The notes beneath the pieces were generated by a model. The model searched no databases, was not told the DNA's origin, and worked only from the letters and a program-made list of their open reading frames with translations. Positions 31,829-43,020 of a DNA stretch of 64,000 nucleotides are shown one piece after another (position 1 is the stretch's first letter; every line of letters begins with the position of its first letter). The stretch covers positions 8,609,486 through 8,673,485 of the forward strand of contig NC_079972.1 in assembly GCF_029852145.1 (NCBI RefSeq), given 5' to 3'. The DNA is from Microplitis mediator (taxonomy: Eukaryota > Arthropoda > Insecta > Hymenoptera > Braconidae). The position numbers and the translations under genes were made by a program.

Positions 31829-32880
31829 CATATAAATATATATTTGTCATAAACGCGATAGATTTTTTTTTAAATCAAAATTTTTATCACTTTTTCCGAA
31901 AATTTCCAATTTTTTAAAGTTTTTTAAGTTAATATTTTTGTAGAGAGAATATATTCTGTAAAGGTCAGAGGATTTAAAAAAAATTCATTTCATTTTTATG
32001 ACACAGAACGTTGAGCATTTTTTATGGGTCAAAGGTTATCATGGTCACACCTGCAAAAAATAAGTCGTCTAGTAAAAAAATTTTGTAGTGAAATTTATTA
32101 AATCGGTATTTAATGCAGTTTAAAATGTTCAACCATCTAATACTAATGTCTTAGTTTATACTCTCTGAGTATATTTGTGTTAATATTAGATTGAGCAAAA
32201 TGAAATATCTAGTAATTTTGGTCTCAGTTGTAATTCATTTTTTTTTTTGTAGAATGCTTTTTAAGAAAAAATTGAAAATAAACATCTAAATAATTATTTT
32301 CAATGAATTATTCACTCATCTGCATGTCTATATTAAATATATTTACTTTAATATATTTCTCATTTTTCATCGTGATCTCGACAATGATAACTCTCGATCA
32401 GGGTTAGATAGACAGCATACTAAAAAATTCAATAAATCTTAACAATAGCCAATTTAATAAAAAAAAAAGTGCGAAAGAATCTTTTAAATATCTCCAGAGA
32501 CACGAAATTTTTATTGTGATTGATAAACAGGCATCTAAGTGATCTCATAAATATTCCATTACTTACACTCTAGAAAAATAATAAATCAAATTTTGTTGTA
32601 ATAAAAATAATTTTTTTTCATTTCGAAAAATTTCTCATCGATTTATTTAAATTATTCAATCAAAAATACAGTACCTTAAAGTACAAACATCATAATAATA
32701 TATTCATGAATGCCGCTAGAATATCTAAAATCCTCAACACTATAAAAAAATAAATAAATTACAATTTTATTTATTTTTTATTTCTTCATCCAGTTTTTTT
32801 TTTATTTTTAAACAAAAATTGATTATTTATATATTTCATGATCTTGTCATAATACAATGAATAATTCATAAAAGTTGTAT
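31829..32880. other. A/T-rich non-coding sequence
   Basis: Nothing identifiable. Confidence 0.5.
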
Positions 32881-32884
32881 AATG

Positions 32885-33560
32885 CAGCGTAGCGTAAGAA
32901 TAAACACCAGTAGAATAAGGGGAGGGTGGTTGAATACAACAAGAAAGGAAGCGAAGAGAGGCTGAAGTAGTTGTCTGTGTAGTTAGTTTCGTGGTTGATG
33001 AGTTTTCAAGTGGTCACTACAAAGTGAGACTATATAATGATATATGGTCATTTCTCTCTGTTTTCCTTCTCCAGACAGACCTTTCGCACTTGATAATATC
33101 CTCTGTCTTTACACTTCCACCGCCACACACTTATACTTGTCTTGTAAATGTGTTATCTACATTTATTTATTTTTATTCTTATTCTTGTTCTTTATTTATT
33201 TATACAAGCTACTCTAACTCACACACTCGTGACGTTGTTAACTATTTGTCTTACACAATACTACCCAAATTTACAACTCCAATAAATGAAAAACGTTTCC
33301 ACTTTAGCTTTGTCTGATTCTACCGTTGACTTTCTACTTATTTCCACTTAGCAAATATATGTATATATATATTAAGTTTATGTGTTTATATATGCATATG
33401 GATGTGAATAAATATATGAAATGTATGTAGAGATATAAAAGTGAATAAGCGAATCTCAACATACTCTCTTGTCGCTTTTACCAACGTTTGGTTCTGTTTG
33501 CGGTCGAGTGGACTTTAATGAACCCACCGAACCACGCAGATTCATGGTATCCTTAACAAA
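32885..33560. other. Mixed CT-rich island
   Basis: Sequence at 32900-33120 and 33450-33560 is more complex than its flanks. A 108-codon plus-strand frame (32991-33317) enters at GTG and is rich in Ser, Tyr, Phe and Thr; I do not trust it as coding. GTATATATAT runs lie at 33355-33372. Possibly an untranslated exon or regulatory DNA. Confidence 0.2.
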
Positions 33561-34102
33561 TAACGAGTAGTCAAAGTGAATATGCGAGTTTTTTGGTTAA
33601 TTATTTCAACGATACCAATAATGTATATCTATATATTTTTGTATGTATATATATATATATATTATAATATATGCATATGGATATGTGATGTAGATATTGT
33701 ATTCGATATGAGAAATTGTATATTAAACTTACAGGCAAGCAAATTAAAAAATAAAATATATATCATTCGTAAACGGAGAGAAATTTATGGTAACAATTTG
33801 AATATATTATTGGAATGAATCCTATACCGTATGGTAGAAGATTTTTTTGAAATATCGATCATGGGAATGGCACCCATACAAATTTTAGCAACCATTCCTA
33901 TACAATATCAAAATAGTTCCTATAAAATTGTAGTAATTATTCCCACACTACCATAGTAATCGTTACTATATAACTATGGTAGCCATTATTATATACTATG
34001 GTAAACGTTCTTATATATAATGGTCATGATTCCCATAATGAATGGGAATCATTACTAAATATTATGGTAATTGTTATCATAATATTTAGGCAATATTTAC
34101 CG

Positions 34103-34670
34103 TACACGGAAAGAAAATTATGGCAGCGGTTCTCATAATTTTGTGAAATTTTTTCCTATACCATCATAGGAATTACGACCATAAATTATGGGAGCGGTTC
34201 CTATAATTATAGGAATGTTTCCCATAATTATAGGAACAGTTCCTATAATTATGGGAATGATACCCATAACACTATAGGAATGGTTCCTATAATTATAGGA
34301 ATGGTTCCTATAATTTATAGGAATACTTTCTATAATATTATGGGAATCATTCCTATAATTTATGGGAATGGTTCCTATAATTTATAGGAACCATTCCCAT
34401 AATATTATGGGAATGGTTCCTATAATAGTATGGGAACTATTCCCATAATATTATGGGAATGGTTCCTATAATAGTATGGGAACTATTCCCATAATAGTAT
34501 GGGAATGATTCCCATACCATTATGGGAACCATTCCCATATCATTATGGGAATGGTTCCCATAATATTATGGGAACCATTCCCATACCATTATGGGAACCA
34601 TTCCCATACCATTATGGGAACCATTCCCATAATGCATAGGAAAACTTCCCATAATTTTCTTTCCGTGTAT
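34103..34670. mobile_element. Inverted-repeat element enclosing the palindromic core
   Basis: TACACGGAAAGAAAATTATGG at 34103 is mirrored by CATAATTTTCTTTCCGTGTA at 34650-34669. Between them are roughly 25 tandem palindromic blocks of about 19-20 bp. The 69-codon frame starting at 34545 simply translates this repeat. Single TACACGGAAA-type ends also occur near 39050, 41930 and 58052. Confidence 0.75.
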
Positions 34671-34700
34671 TATTATAGTAACGATAACCATAAGCATTTA

Positions 34701-35016
34701 CTCTCTAACCTTAAAATAGTTGAATTTTCACTGTTTTTCCCAGTGATCAACTAATTCACTGGAAAAAAGTGAATTTTATGTATAAATTTTACTTTTTACA
34801 CAGTAGATTTTAAATATTACTTTTTTACAAGTAATTATCATTAAAACTATTTACTACTAATAACTACAGTGAATTTCAATTTTTTCATAAGTGAATCATT
34901 TTATTGGGTAAGTGAGTGTATATGTACTAATTCCCAGTGACCGACTTTTAGATGTGGCAAATAGTGAATATACACTAGTGAATTAGTGATAATTTACTAA
35001 TTCAGGTTTAGAGAGT
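34701..35016. mobile_element. MITE, CTCTCTAAA-terminal family, copy 3 (long form)
   Basis: The ends CTCTCTAACC and GGTTTAGAGAG are inverted and TA lies outside both. It is longer than the other copies (316 bp), with repeated GTGAATTT blocks inside. Confidence 0.65.
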
Positions 35017-35183
35017 AGGAATACTTCATAATATAGGAATCATTTCCATAATATTATTTTAATGATTCCAATACATCATAAAGAATTATTAAAACAATTT
35101 AATTACCATACAATAGAGACAGTTCCTATTAGGAACTTTTACCATCTTAGGAATTGTTTTCACAGTTATGGAAACTTTTCCCA

Positions 35184-35249
35184 CTCTCTAAATCTGAAAC
35201 AGTGACTATTCACTTTTTCAGTGGTTTTCACTGTTTCAGACTTAGAGGG
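35184..35249. mobile_element. MITE, CTCTCTAAA-terminal family, 66-bp deletion copy
   Basis: CTCTCTAAATCTGAAACAGTG mirrors CACTGTTTCAGACTTAGAGGG. CA lies outside both ends. Confidence 0.65.
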
Positions 35250-35335
35250 CAGAAATAATAGGCGTATATCCCATAATTCCAAGTAATTATTACCATAACT
35301 TTATGGGTTGATATTTTATAAACGTATAACAGGAA

Positions 35336-35497
35336 CTCCCTAAAAATGAATCAGTGAAATTCACTTTAAATAAGTGAATATTCACTGAGAACTAACTATA
35401 AGTAAACCACTGGTTGAATTAGTGGTATTCTTATAGCTGTAGAAATAGTTACTGTCCACTGATTCGCAGTGAATTTTACTGATTAATTTTTAGAGAG
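35336..35497. mobile_element. MITE, CTCTCTAAA-terminal family, copy 5
   Basis: CTCCCTAAAAATGAATCAGTG mirrors CTGATTAATTTTTAGAGAG. The flanks do not match (AA left, CA right), unlike the other copies. Confidence 0.55.
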
Positions 35498-35499
35498 CA

Positions 35500-36150
35500 C
35501 CGAGTCCATAAATTTTTTACAGTGTAGTTACATTTCTACTATCCACAATTTATATGCATATTATTATTGCAAGCACCTTCACTGTCTGCAAAAAAGAAAA
35601 AAAGTTTTTTTGATTTTATGAATTAAATTTTTTAAAGTTAAATTTATTATGTTTTATTGTCTAAGCTCAAATTTCAAAGCTTCTACATTACAAGTTCAAA
35701 TTACCAAAGAACAAAATGGAAAGATTTTTAGGTGGGAGACCGAAAACAAATAAATTATCAAAACTCATTAGTTTGATCTATATTAATATAAATTTTAAAA
35801 AATATACAATTAACTATTTAAAATCTAAAATAATTTTTTTAATAAAGAGAATTCTATGTCGATTGTCTCCACTCCTCGTTCTCTTTTAATAATAATAAAT
35901 ATAAAAAAAACTTAGCGAAGTAAGCTCAGAAGGAATTAAATTTTAAATTATCTTTGCGAAGTAAAATTGGATAAAATAAAAAAATATAATAAAAAAGTGA
36001 TAGTAATAAAAAAAGTAGACCGGCAAGTGAACCAGAACCGATAGTTAATAATTGAGTGAAAATTAAATAAAAACCAGTTAATAAAATCAATCGAGTATAG
36101 CCGATAAAAAAGGCTAACATCAATTAGATTGAAATAATGAAATTTTAATA
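35500..36150. other. A/T-rich non-coding sequence
   Basis: Minus-strand frames of 65 and 93 codons near 35926-36229 are hydrophobic and low-complexity. Nothing else is seen. Confidence 0.45.
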
Positions 36151-36155
36151 TTTTT

Positions 36156-36540
36156 TTGTTAAACGTCATAGTGATCTGGGCAAAGGTGGCTGGTAGCTTC
36201 AGAGGCTTTAATACTAGATATACGTGCACTCACCTCGAAGTTAGTTCTCCCTATATGCTGCTGCAAACAGAGAGTTTCTATTCGCCTGCAACGCACCCGA
36301 TTCTCTCTGGGCAGTCGGCTGGCAATAACCGGTCTTCAGCTAGCTTCTGTGGTACACTACCCGACACTCAACAATTCATGCATTTCGCGGGCCTACATAG
36401 TTCTGATAACCAGGCGTGTTACTATGTTTATAGATACATCACATTCAATAGTTTGAGGACGCGAGGAATGGCATTCAAAATTACGTGACCGACTCGAGGA
36501 CAATTTCCCTCCACAAACTAACCAGTAAAGGTAATTCAAG
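36156..36540. other. GC-elevated unique segment; candidate exon with a strong minus-strand donor
   Basis: This is among the best non-repetitive islands in the window. On the minus strand CTTCGAG|GTGAGTGC places a near-consensus donor at 36233-36232, and TTTGCAG 27 nt upstream could be an acceptor (exon 36260-36234), or the exon could start further upstream as an untranslated exon. On the plus strand 36156-36488 is open for 110 codons from a TTG, with its first ATG at 36258 and varied codon use, but no domain is recognised. A plus-strand donor-like AAAG|GTAATT lies near 36530. The strand is unresolved. Confidence 0.3.
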
Positions 36541-37250
36541 TCTTTGTTATTTCATGTCTATTGATTCCATTTCAAATTAAGATAAACTTTTTTAATTTGG
36601 TATTTTTTAGTGCCACTATTACTAAAATAATAGTAAACCTGAAGGTTTGACTATTTTTATTTAAAATTGAATTTTTATTATTCTTTCATCAAGGACATTG
36701 TTATCGTTATTCAAATAAATTCAAATTGTTATTGATTTATTATGTTGATTTCTAATGAGAAAAAATGACATGTTAGAATCATAAGTCAGTCAGTAATTAA
36801 ATTTAATTATCGATTGACTTAAATATCAATAATGACATTTTAAAATTTTTCCACGAAATTTGATAAGTTTACTTTTTATAAGAAGTGAAATCATAATAAT
36901 ATTCTGCAACTTTTGCTAAAGCGTTAGAGGTAAAAAATTCATTAACTATAATTATATAAATATTCTCTTACATCGTATCTCACCTTCTGACCTTCACGTA
37001 TTCGAATATATCGTGTCGTCCCATATCGGGCAAGATTAGGTTTGATTTTACGATTTGACATCCTGTTTAGAAAATCTCATAGAATCCATTAGATTCTCAT
37101 AAATTCCTGTAGAAATCTTATAAGAATGAATGAGTTCTATAAGAAGTGATATAGTTAAGTATAGGGCCTTATACATACAGCTATGAGATTCTATCTCATT
37201 AGAATGGTTAATTGAAATTTTGTAAAATTTCAAAAAAAAATTTGTTTGCT
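36541..37250. other. A/T-rich non-coding sequence
   Basis: A patch at 37065-37205 contains several AATCTCATAGAATC/AGATTCTATCTCATTAGAAT blocks in both orientations. No gene is seen. Confidence 0.45.
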
Positions 37251-37251
37251 T

Positions 37252-37260
37252 ATTCAACTG
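37252..37260. repeat. 9-bp target-site duplication, left
   Basis: ATTCAACTG, identical to 38377-38385, directly abutting the foldback element. Confidence 0.85.
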
Positions 37261-38376
37261 GGTGACACGCGTTAATATCTCCGGACAAAATATCCCCGAC
37301 AAAATATCCACGACAAAATATCCCCCGACATAATATCCACGCGACAAAATATCCCCGCAACAAAATATCTCCAGACAAAATATCTCAGGATAAAATATCT
37401 TCATGACAAAATATATGTTGACAAAATATCCCTATCGTTAAATAATCGATGAAGAAATTTGTGAAAAAAGGGCATAATTTTATTACAAGTGGATGCGTTT
37501 AGATATTTTTGTATTTACACACACACAAAATACCTGAAAAAAAGGCACGTCCTATTGCACGTATGTGTGTTCATATATTTTTGTGATTACACACACCCAA
37601 AACCTCTGAAAAAAGGGCACAATTTTATTGCAAACGGATGCATTCAGATATTTATGTATTTACACACACACAAAATGCTTGAAAAAAAGGACACGTACTA
37701 TTGCATGTATGTATGTTAATATATTTTTGTGATTACACACACCCAAAACCTCTGAAAAAAGGGCACAATTTTATTGCAAACGGATGCATTCAGATATTTA
37801 TGTATTTACACACACACAAAATGCTTGAAAAAAAGAACACGTACTATTGCATGTATGTGTGTTAATATATTTTTGTGATTACACTTACCCAAAACCTCTG
37901 AAAAAAGAGCACAATTTTATTGCAAACGGATGCATTCAGATATTTATGATTAATATTAAATTTGACTAAAACTATTGATGAAAAGTGACCTTAAATAGTT
38001 GGTAATTACTAATAGTTGATAATAGATTATATTACTTACAGTAATTAAATTAATCAATAAGTTTAGGTTTTTTTGTATTTCAATTCAATTATTTTTATTA
38101 ATGTTAGTAAAGAAGTTCAATATAATCTTTAACGTTTTATACTTATTTCTTTCTTATTATTTTAAATTGCTTTTATTAAAAATTTTGGTCAACGTAAATA
38201 TTCGTGGATATTTTGTCTATATATAATTTGTCATGAAGATATTTTATCCTGAGATATTTTGACTGGAGATATTTTGTCGCGGGGATATTTTGTCGCGTGG
38301 ATATTATGTCGGGGGATATTTTGTCGTGGATATTTTGTCGGGGATATTTTGTCCGGGGATATTAACGCAGGTAACC
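37261..38376. mobile_element. 1116-bp foldback element with minisatellite TIRs (Mutator-like)
   Basis: The termini GGTGACACGCGTTAATATC and GATATTAACGCAGGTAACC are inverted. Each terminal region of about 170 bp (37261-37432, 38203-38376) is itself a tandem array of a 15-17-bp unit, GACAAAATATCCCCG or its complement. A 9-bp duplication, ATTCAACTG, flanks it exactly. Long TIRs with 9-11-bp duplications are characteristic of Mutator-like elements, while TIRs built of short tandem repeats recall Foldback/Galileo elements. The core carries 146-bp tandem repeats. Frames such as 37048-37404 (minus) and 38259-38465 just translate the minisatellite; there is no transposase. Confidence 0.85.
37466..37955 (+). 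repeat. 146-bp tandem repeat, about 3.3 copies
   Basis: GGCACAATTTTATTGCAAAC-type units start at about 37471, 37616, 37762 and 37908, i.e. offsets of 145, 146 and 146 bp. The inner copies are nearly identical, the first is more diverged and the last is partial. They contain ACACACACAAAA stretches. The array lies inside the foldback element. Confidence 0.9.
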
Positions 38377-38385
38377 ATTCAACTG
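38377..38385. repeat. 9-bp target-site duplication, right
   Basis: ATTCAACTG, the partner of 37252-37260. Confidence 0.85.
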
Positions 38386-39665
38386 GATGTCACTTTCAAA
38401 CGGAAAGAGATAGCTCATTTTTGTTTGTTTTATGTAAAAGCTCGTTCAATTGCCTACAATTTTGACTATACAGCTCATCGATTTGACCATTTTTTCTAAT
38501 AGATAAATGGTTTTGAACATTTCCAAAATATTATAATAACTAACATTTTATAAGTGGATTTTATTGAAAGCAAATTATTGCCTTTGTCCTTATGGTAGAA
38601 TTTTCGAGGAATAAAACCATAATCTATCATAATTCTTCGAATAGGATCCGAAATACCATTGGTCCGATAGTTTTAATATATGCATTGGTATCTTTAAATA
38701 ACGCCAAATCAAAACATATAGTGCATTATCATTAAAAATTCTTCTGAAGCTCATTTAGTTAGCTTCAATTTTTGGCATTATATTTATAATTTTTTGATTT
38801 TTTTTGTTCTATCATCTTGAGAATTTTTAAGAAAATGTCAACAAAAATTTTATTTCGTTATCAACTTTTATTTGAAAGGTGAAAAAAATCAAATAATGAG
38901 AAATCTACTTCCATTTCGGCTGCCGAATGCTCGTTTTTTACAAGATGTAGTCTCAATTATAATAATTGCAGTGCAAACTACAATACTTGGTTTTTCAAAC
39001 AAGGGACCCGTTTTTGCACTAAAACTGTGATTTTTCCACTGTTCTTTTTTCCGTGTACCTTTGTTACCCTACGTTTTAATGAACCCTAGTCTAACTATTC
39101 AAAAGTGTAGGGAATTCCAAAAATATCGATAACTCAATATTATTTATTTTAAATTATGACTTAAATTGAAGTCAATATCTACATTAATAATAAGTAAGAT
39201 ATCTAGTTTATCAAAGTCAATAAAAATGATTAATTTCCGTAGCATTTCCCATTTAGCTTAACGTTCCCTCACATTCATTAAATGAAATTATTAAAATTCC
39301 AAAGACTGTAAACTTAAGTCATTTAAAAGTCGTTTTTAAGCTTTAAACTTCTTCGTTAATGTGATTTCGGTTCTTTTAATGCTTTAATTTATCATACAAA
39401 GCTAGAGGTCAAATTGGAAATAGAAAATGGTTTTTAACTTACCATAGAAATAATTCGTCTGTTTCTATAAGATTTTTTTACACTCAGTACCGGAATCAAA
39501 TCCATGTAAACTTTTTTTCTGTGCCAAGGAAATAACAATTGCTTACATAATTTTATCCTAAATCAAGTCAAATTGACTTGAATTTTCAGTTAAAAAAACC
39601 ACATACAAGCTAAGGGATCCCCTTCCTCCATGAAAATTTATTTTCAAGTTTATAAAATTGAGTAA
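38386..39665. other. A/T-rich non-coding sequence
   Basis: A TTTTTTCCGTGTA string near 39045 matches the terminus of the palindromic-core element at 34103. No gene is seen. Confidence 0.45.
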
Positions 39666-39668
39666 CTT

Positions 39669-40322
39669 ACACAGTTAGAAATTTCGTGTATTTGTGTTGA
39701 AACATTATTTGGTCAAAACATTAGCGGTAATTTTCAACACAGAAATCAGTTAATTTAGCACAAACCGTTTGTGTTTTTTTATTTTAACAGATGTTTTATG
39801 TTAAATGATTAGAAAATCTGGAATGTAACACATTTCTTGTGTTATTCGAAAATTAACACAAAATTTGTGTCGTTTAGCTAAAAACTCCCGCGCGTTTCTG
39901 TATTACTATAACCAAGCAAAGCATTGTAGCAGCATTGTTTGCAAGGAAAATTGGGTTGTAATTGATTTACAATTAAATAAAATCATAGGTAACTTTTATA
40001 TTTTTGTAATCAGGTTCAATGATGTCTTTATTCTTATTTTACGAGAGGATAATTCATAGATCCGTTTTTTAGAAAAATCCCAGAAAATCAAACTAATTGT
40101 TTACTAAATTGACATAATTTGTACTTAGGTTAGATTAGTATACTTGAGTTGGTTGGGTTATGTGCTTATATTTATTAGTCAATTTTAAGACAAAGTCTGC
40201 TGAATTTACACAAATTTTCTGTCAAAATAACAGATTTTATGTGTTTAATTATTTAACATAAAATTTTTGATAAAGATCAACACAAACGCAATGTGTTAAA
40301 TTGACCCAAAATTTCTAACTGT
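39669..40322. mobile_element. ACAGTTAGAAATTT-terminal inverted-repeat element
   Basis: ACACAGTTAGAAATTTCGTG at the left and AAATTTCTAACTGTACG at the right are inverted. The interior is rich in TGTGTTGAAA and AACACAAA blocks, like the smaller element at 53537-53884. A 64-codon frame inside (39865-40059) starts at ATG and has no known match. Confidence 0.65.
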
Positions 40323-40374
40323 ACGTAGAACTGCAGTTAGTCTTACAAACAGAAAATGAAAACATGAAAAAAAT

Positions 40375-41640
40375 CGGTCTGTCGGTTGACCTTGCGGGCC
40401 AGCCCTAAAACTTCCCGCTGTTTTTGAGCTCGAAAACTTTGTCGAGAATACATTTTCGAGCTCGAAGAGCTCGAAAATACTTTTGTATGCCGTTCTTTTC
40501 GAAAAAAATAGTTTTTTACCATTTTTTCTCCAACGATATCTCTCCAACGAATTAACCTATTGAGACGGTTGAGGTCTCAATCGACGCGTTTTATCAAGTT
40601 CTAAAGCTGATCAAATTTTGAATTCAATTCATCGAGTCGATTTTGAGATATTTCAAAAAAACTAAAACAAAAATTTTTTTTAATTCTTTCGACAACGGTT
40701 TCTCTTGAACGAATGAACCGATTTTGATAGTTGAGGTGGCATTCGACGCGGCTTATAAAGCTCTAGAGCCCAGTCGATTTTGGGATCAATCCATCGAGCA
40801 CATTAAAAATTATCCAAAAAAAACATTTTTTAAAAAATTTTTTTTTCTGAATATCTCTGAACAAGCCCTACCGATCAAGCTCAATTTCTCACAGCTTCAA
40901 GATATTGACAAGCCGCGCTGAATGACACCTTTCAGTTCAAAATCGGTTCATCCGTTCAAAAGATACAGGTATTTACATACGTAAATACACTTGGACATCA
41001 TCTTGAAATTAGTCAGAATAGCTTCCTAGGACCTCAAAACGTCGAGATCTGATGAAAATTCGATTTTCGTAAATCGGACCGAAACCAATAACTTCCCGAA
41101 TTTTTAAAAATTTACAATTTTCTTAGCCGGAAGTTAAAAATTTTTTCTTAATTCTTTCGTCAATGGTTTCTCTTGAAGGAATGAACCGATTTTGATGGTT
41201 GAGGTGGCATTCGACGCAACTTATAAAGTTTTAGAGCTGAATAGATTTTGGAATCAATTCATTGAGCAAATTAAAAGTTATCCAAAAAGATCAGTTTTGA
41301 AAGACTTTTATTTTTGAAATATCTCTGAACGCACCCTACCAATTAAGCTCAAATTTTCGCAGCTTCTAGATATTAACAAGCCGCGTCGAATGACGCCTTA
41401 ACGATCAAAATCGGTCCACCCGTTCAAGAGTTATAGATATAGATATTTACATACATACGTACGTACGTACGTACGTACACACATACATACACTCGGACAT
41501 CATCGTGAAATTAGTCAGAATAGCTTCCTAGAACCTCAAAACGTCAAAATCTGACAGAATTTCGGTTTTTGAAAATCGACCGAAACTAATAACTTCCCGA
41601 ATTTTTGAAAATTTTCAATTTTCTTAGCGGGAAGTTGAAA
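40375..41640. mobile_element. Tandem 468-bp repeat units with AACTTCCCG hairpin ends
   Basis: Two long units begin at about 40685 and 41153 with TTCTTTCG(A/T)CAA(C/T)GGTTTCTC and run collinearly for about 460 bp. A shortened third unit lies at about 40535-40683. Each long unit ends in AACTTCCCGAATTTTTGAAA ... CGGGAAGTT, which pairs into a hairpin. The left side of the block carries AAACTTCCCGCTG (40407), inverse to the final AGCGGGAAGTT (41625), so the whole block may be one element. Fragments recur at 53277 and 58254. Superfamily unknown. Confidence 0.65.
41445..41490. repeat. (ACGT)n / ACAT microsatellite
   Basis: Short tetranucleotide repeats within the second 468-bp unit; the first unit has only a rudimentary version. 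Confidence 0.85.
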
Positions 41641-42280
41641 ATTATTCAGTTCCCCAGCTTTTGTAAGAAGTACGAATTCTACATTACATCCATTACATAT
41701 CCATATAGGTGTCGCTTTGTATGATCAACATTATTTTTAATGAAAAACCTCCATTTCCCTAATTAAATTATAATCGCGGCGATTTATGAAAATAACATTT
41801 CTATCTTCACACTATTCATAATGTACTAATGTAAAACCATTATCGACACCTGTGTAAATTTAACATAATTGAATTTACATGAGCATATTTGTATGTTATA
41901 AAGCATTTGGTTAATTTCACAAAACTATTTTCTTCCGTGTACTAAAAAAAAATTACATGCAATTATGTAATTTCTTATTAAATATCACCATTTTAATTTA
42001 TTTGGAAAAAATTTCACTAAGCCTCAAAACTAATGATAATAATAATAATTTATGAAATAATTAAAGTCACTTAAAAAGATTAAATAATTCCGCTCAACTC
42101 TCGAACGGCTAAAATTTATCTCATAAATAACGCGCTTTAAATAGTTCCAGAGACTCTCTACAAAACTTTTAAATGCCATCCAGGTGATTGGGAAAAACTA
42201 TATAAGCAAATAATAATAGTAAAAAAACTAAAACAAAAATTGTAAGTCGAAAACTTGAATGCGGGTCTTGAGTTATAACT
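41641..42280. other. A/T-rich non-coding sequence
   Basis: TTTCTTCCGTGTACT near 41930 is another isolated TACACGGAA-type end. Nothing else is seen. Confidence 0.45.
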
Positions 42281-42284
42281 GTGC

Positions 42285-43020
42285 CAGTTCCGCATTGTTT
42301 TCACCATAAAACGGATCCAGTAAATCGGTTCATCGGTCTTCCTTTCTCTTTCTTTCTCTTTCTTTGTGTACTTCTGTCTCCATAGCCGGTTGACTCGCTC
42401 ACTCATACTCAAAACTACAGTCTCTTTGTTTGTTATGGCATCTCGCTCGTTCATGTCGACCCGTTCCAAATTTTCGTAGTCTACCTCTTTGCCCCTTTAG
42501 CCGCACGTCAATGCCTCTTCTCTGTCCCTCACGGTCGTCGACGTTCTATATAGAACATTGAGCCACACCGGCAGTAAGCGAAAGAGAATAGAGAAGGGAG
42601 AGCCAGGCCAGACCAGCTAACCCGGATCCCGAGCCAGCAAGAGCACAAACACCAGGACCAGGACCAACACAAGCTCAAGCACAAGCACAATCATCAACGC
42701 TACTGCAAGTTCTAGTAATAGTAATGGAAATAGTAATAGTGACTAGAACTAGTACTAGTACCAGTACCAGTCCCAGTACCAGAACTAGTACCAGTACCAG
42801 TATCAGCTCTTGTCCTTCTCTTATTATATCTTTCTATCTATCCATCTCATTCACTTGACAACACTCTCTGTACGTTATAATTCTAATTCTCTGTCTCTTT
42901 CACTCATTGGTTGGTGCAGTATGGAACTAAAGCTCATCCACAACCTCGAAAACCAACACGTCAAATTCCCTATACCGTGGTTGACGGATTTCTATCATAT
43001 ATAATGGCATTCTACTAGTC
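42285..43020 (+). promoter_or_regulatory. GC-richer island with TATA-like box and cryptic CCAGTA repeat; candidate promoter
   Basis: CTATATAGAACATTGAGCC at 42547 is a TATA-like element, and CGGCAGTAAGC about 25 bp downstream could hold a start site. Upstream, 42340-42540 is CT-rich with TTTCTCTTTC runs; downstream, 42600-42700 is CA/AG-rich. ACTAGTACCAGTACCAGTCC and similar hexamer repeats occupy 42740-42805. No good open frame follows, so an untranslated leader is the most natural reading if transcribed. Confidence 0.3.

Larger units (their letters stand above)
33825..35300. repeat. Tract of CCCATAAT/ATTATGGG palindromic repeats
   Basis: Short blocks of the type TTCCCATAATATTATGGGAA and TTCCTATAATTATAGGAA recur throughout, densest and best conserved at 34130-34650 and decayed on both sides. 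Three CTCTCTAAA-family MITEs interrupt or adjoin the right part. Each block is self-complementary and adjacent blocks are mutually complementary. Confidence 0.85.

Noticed and set aside
34545..34754. 69-codon frame with repeated PIILWEPFPYH-type peptides
   Set aside because: It only translates the palindromic CCCATAAT array.
37261..37432. CRISPR-like array of regularly spaced short repeats
   Set aside because: Units are contiguous 15-17-bp repeats with no unique spacers, in a eukaryotic transposon terminus.
37489..37719. 76-codon frame with His/Tyr/Lys repeats
   Set aside because: It translates the 146-bp tandem repeat.
37048..38499. Gly/Tyr/Ile-rich frames such as 37048-37404 (minus) and 38259-38499
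   Set aside because: They translate the GATATTTTGTCG minisatellite in the element's inverted ends.
40375..41640. Helitron origin for the hairpin-ended 468-bp units
   Set aside because: There is a terminal hairpin, but no 5' TC / 3' CTRR termini in the expected place and no evidence of A-T target insertion.
42158..42469. 103-codon minus-strand frame with an Arg/Glu/Lys-rich segment as a gene
   Set aside because: The charged stretch comes from a TTTCTCTTTC simple tract and the rest is Phe/Tyr-rich; no known domain.
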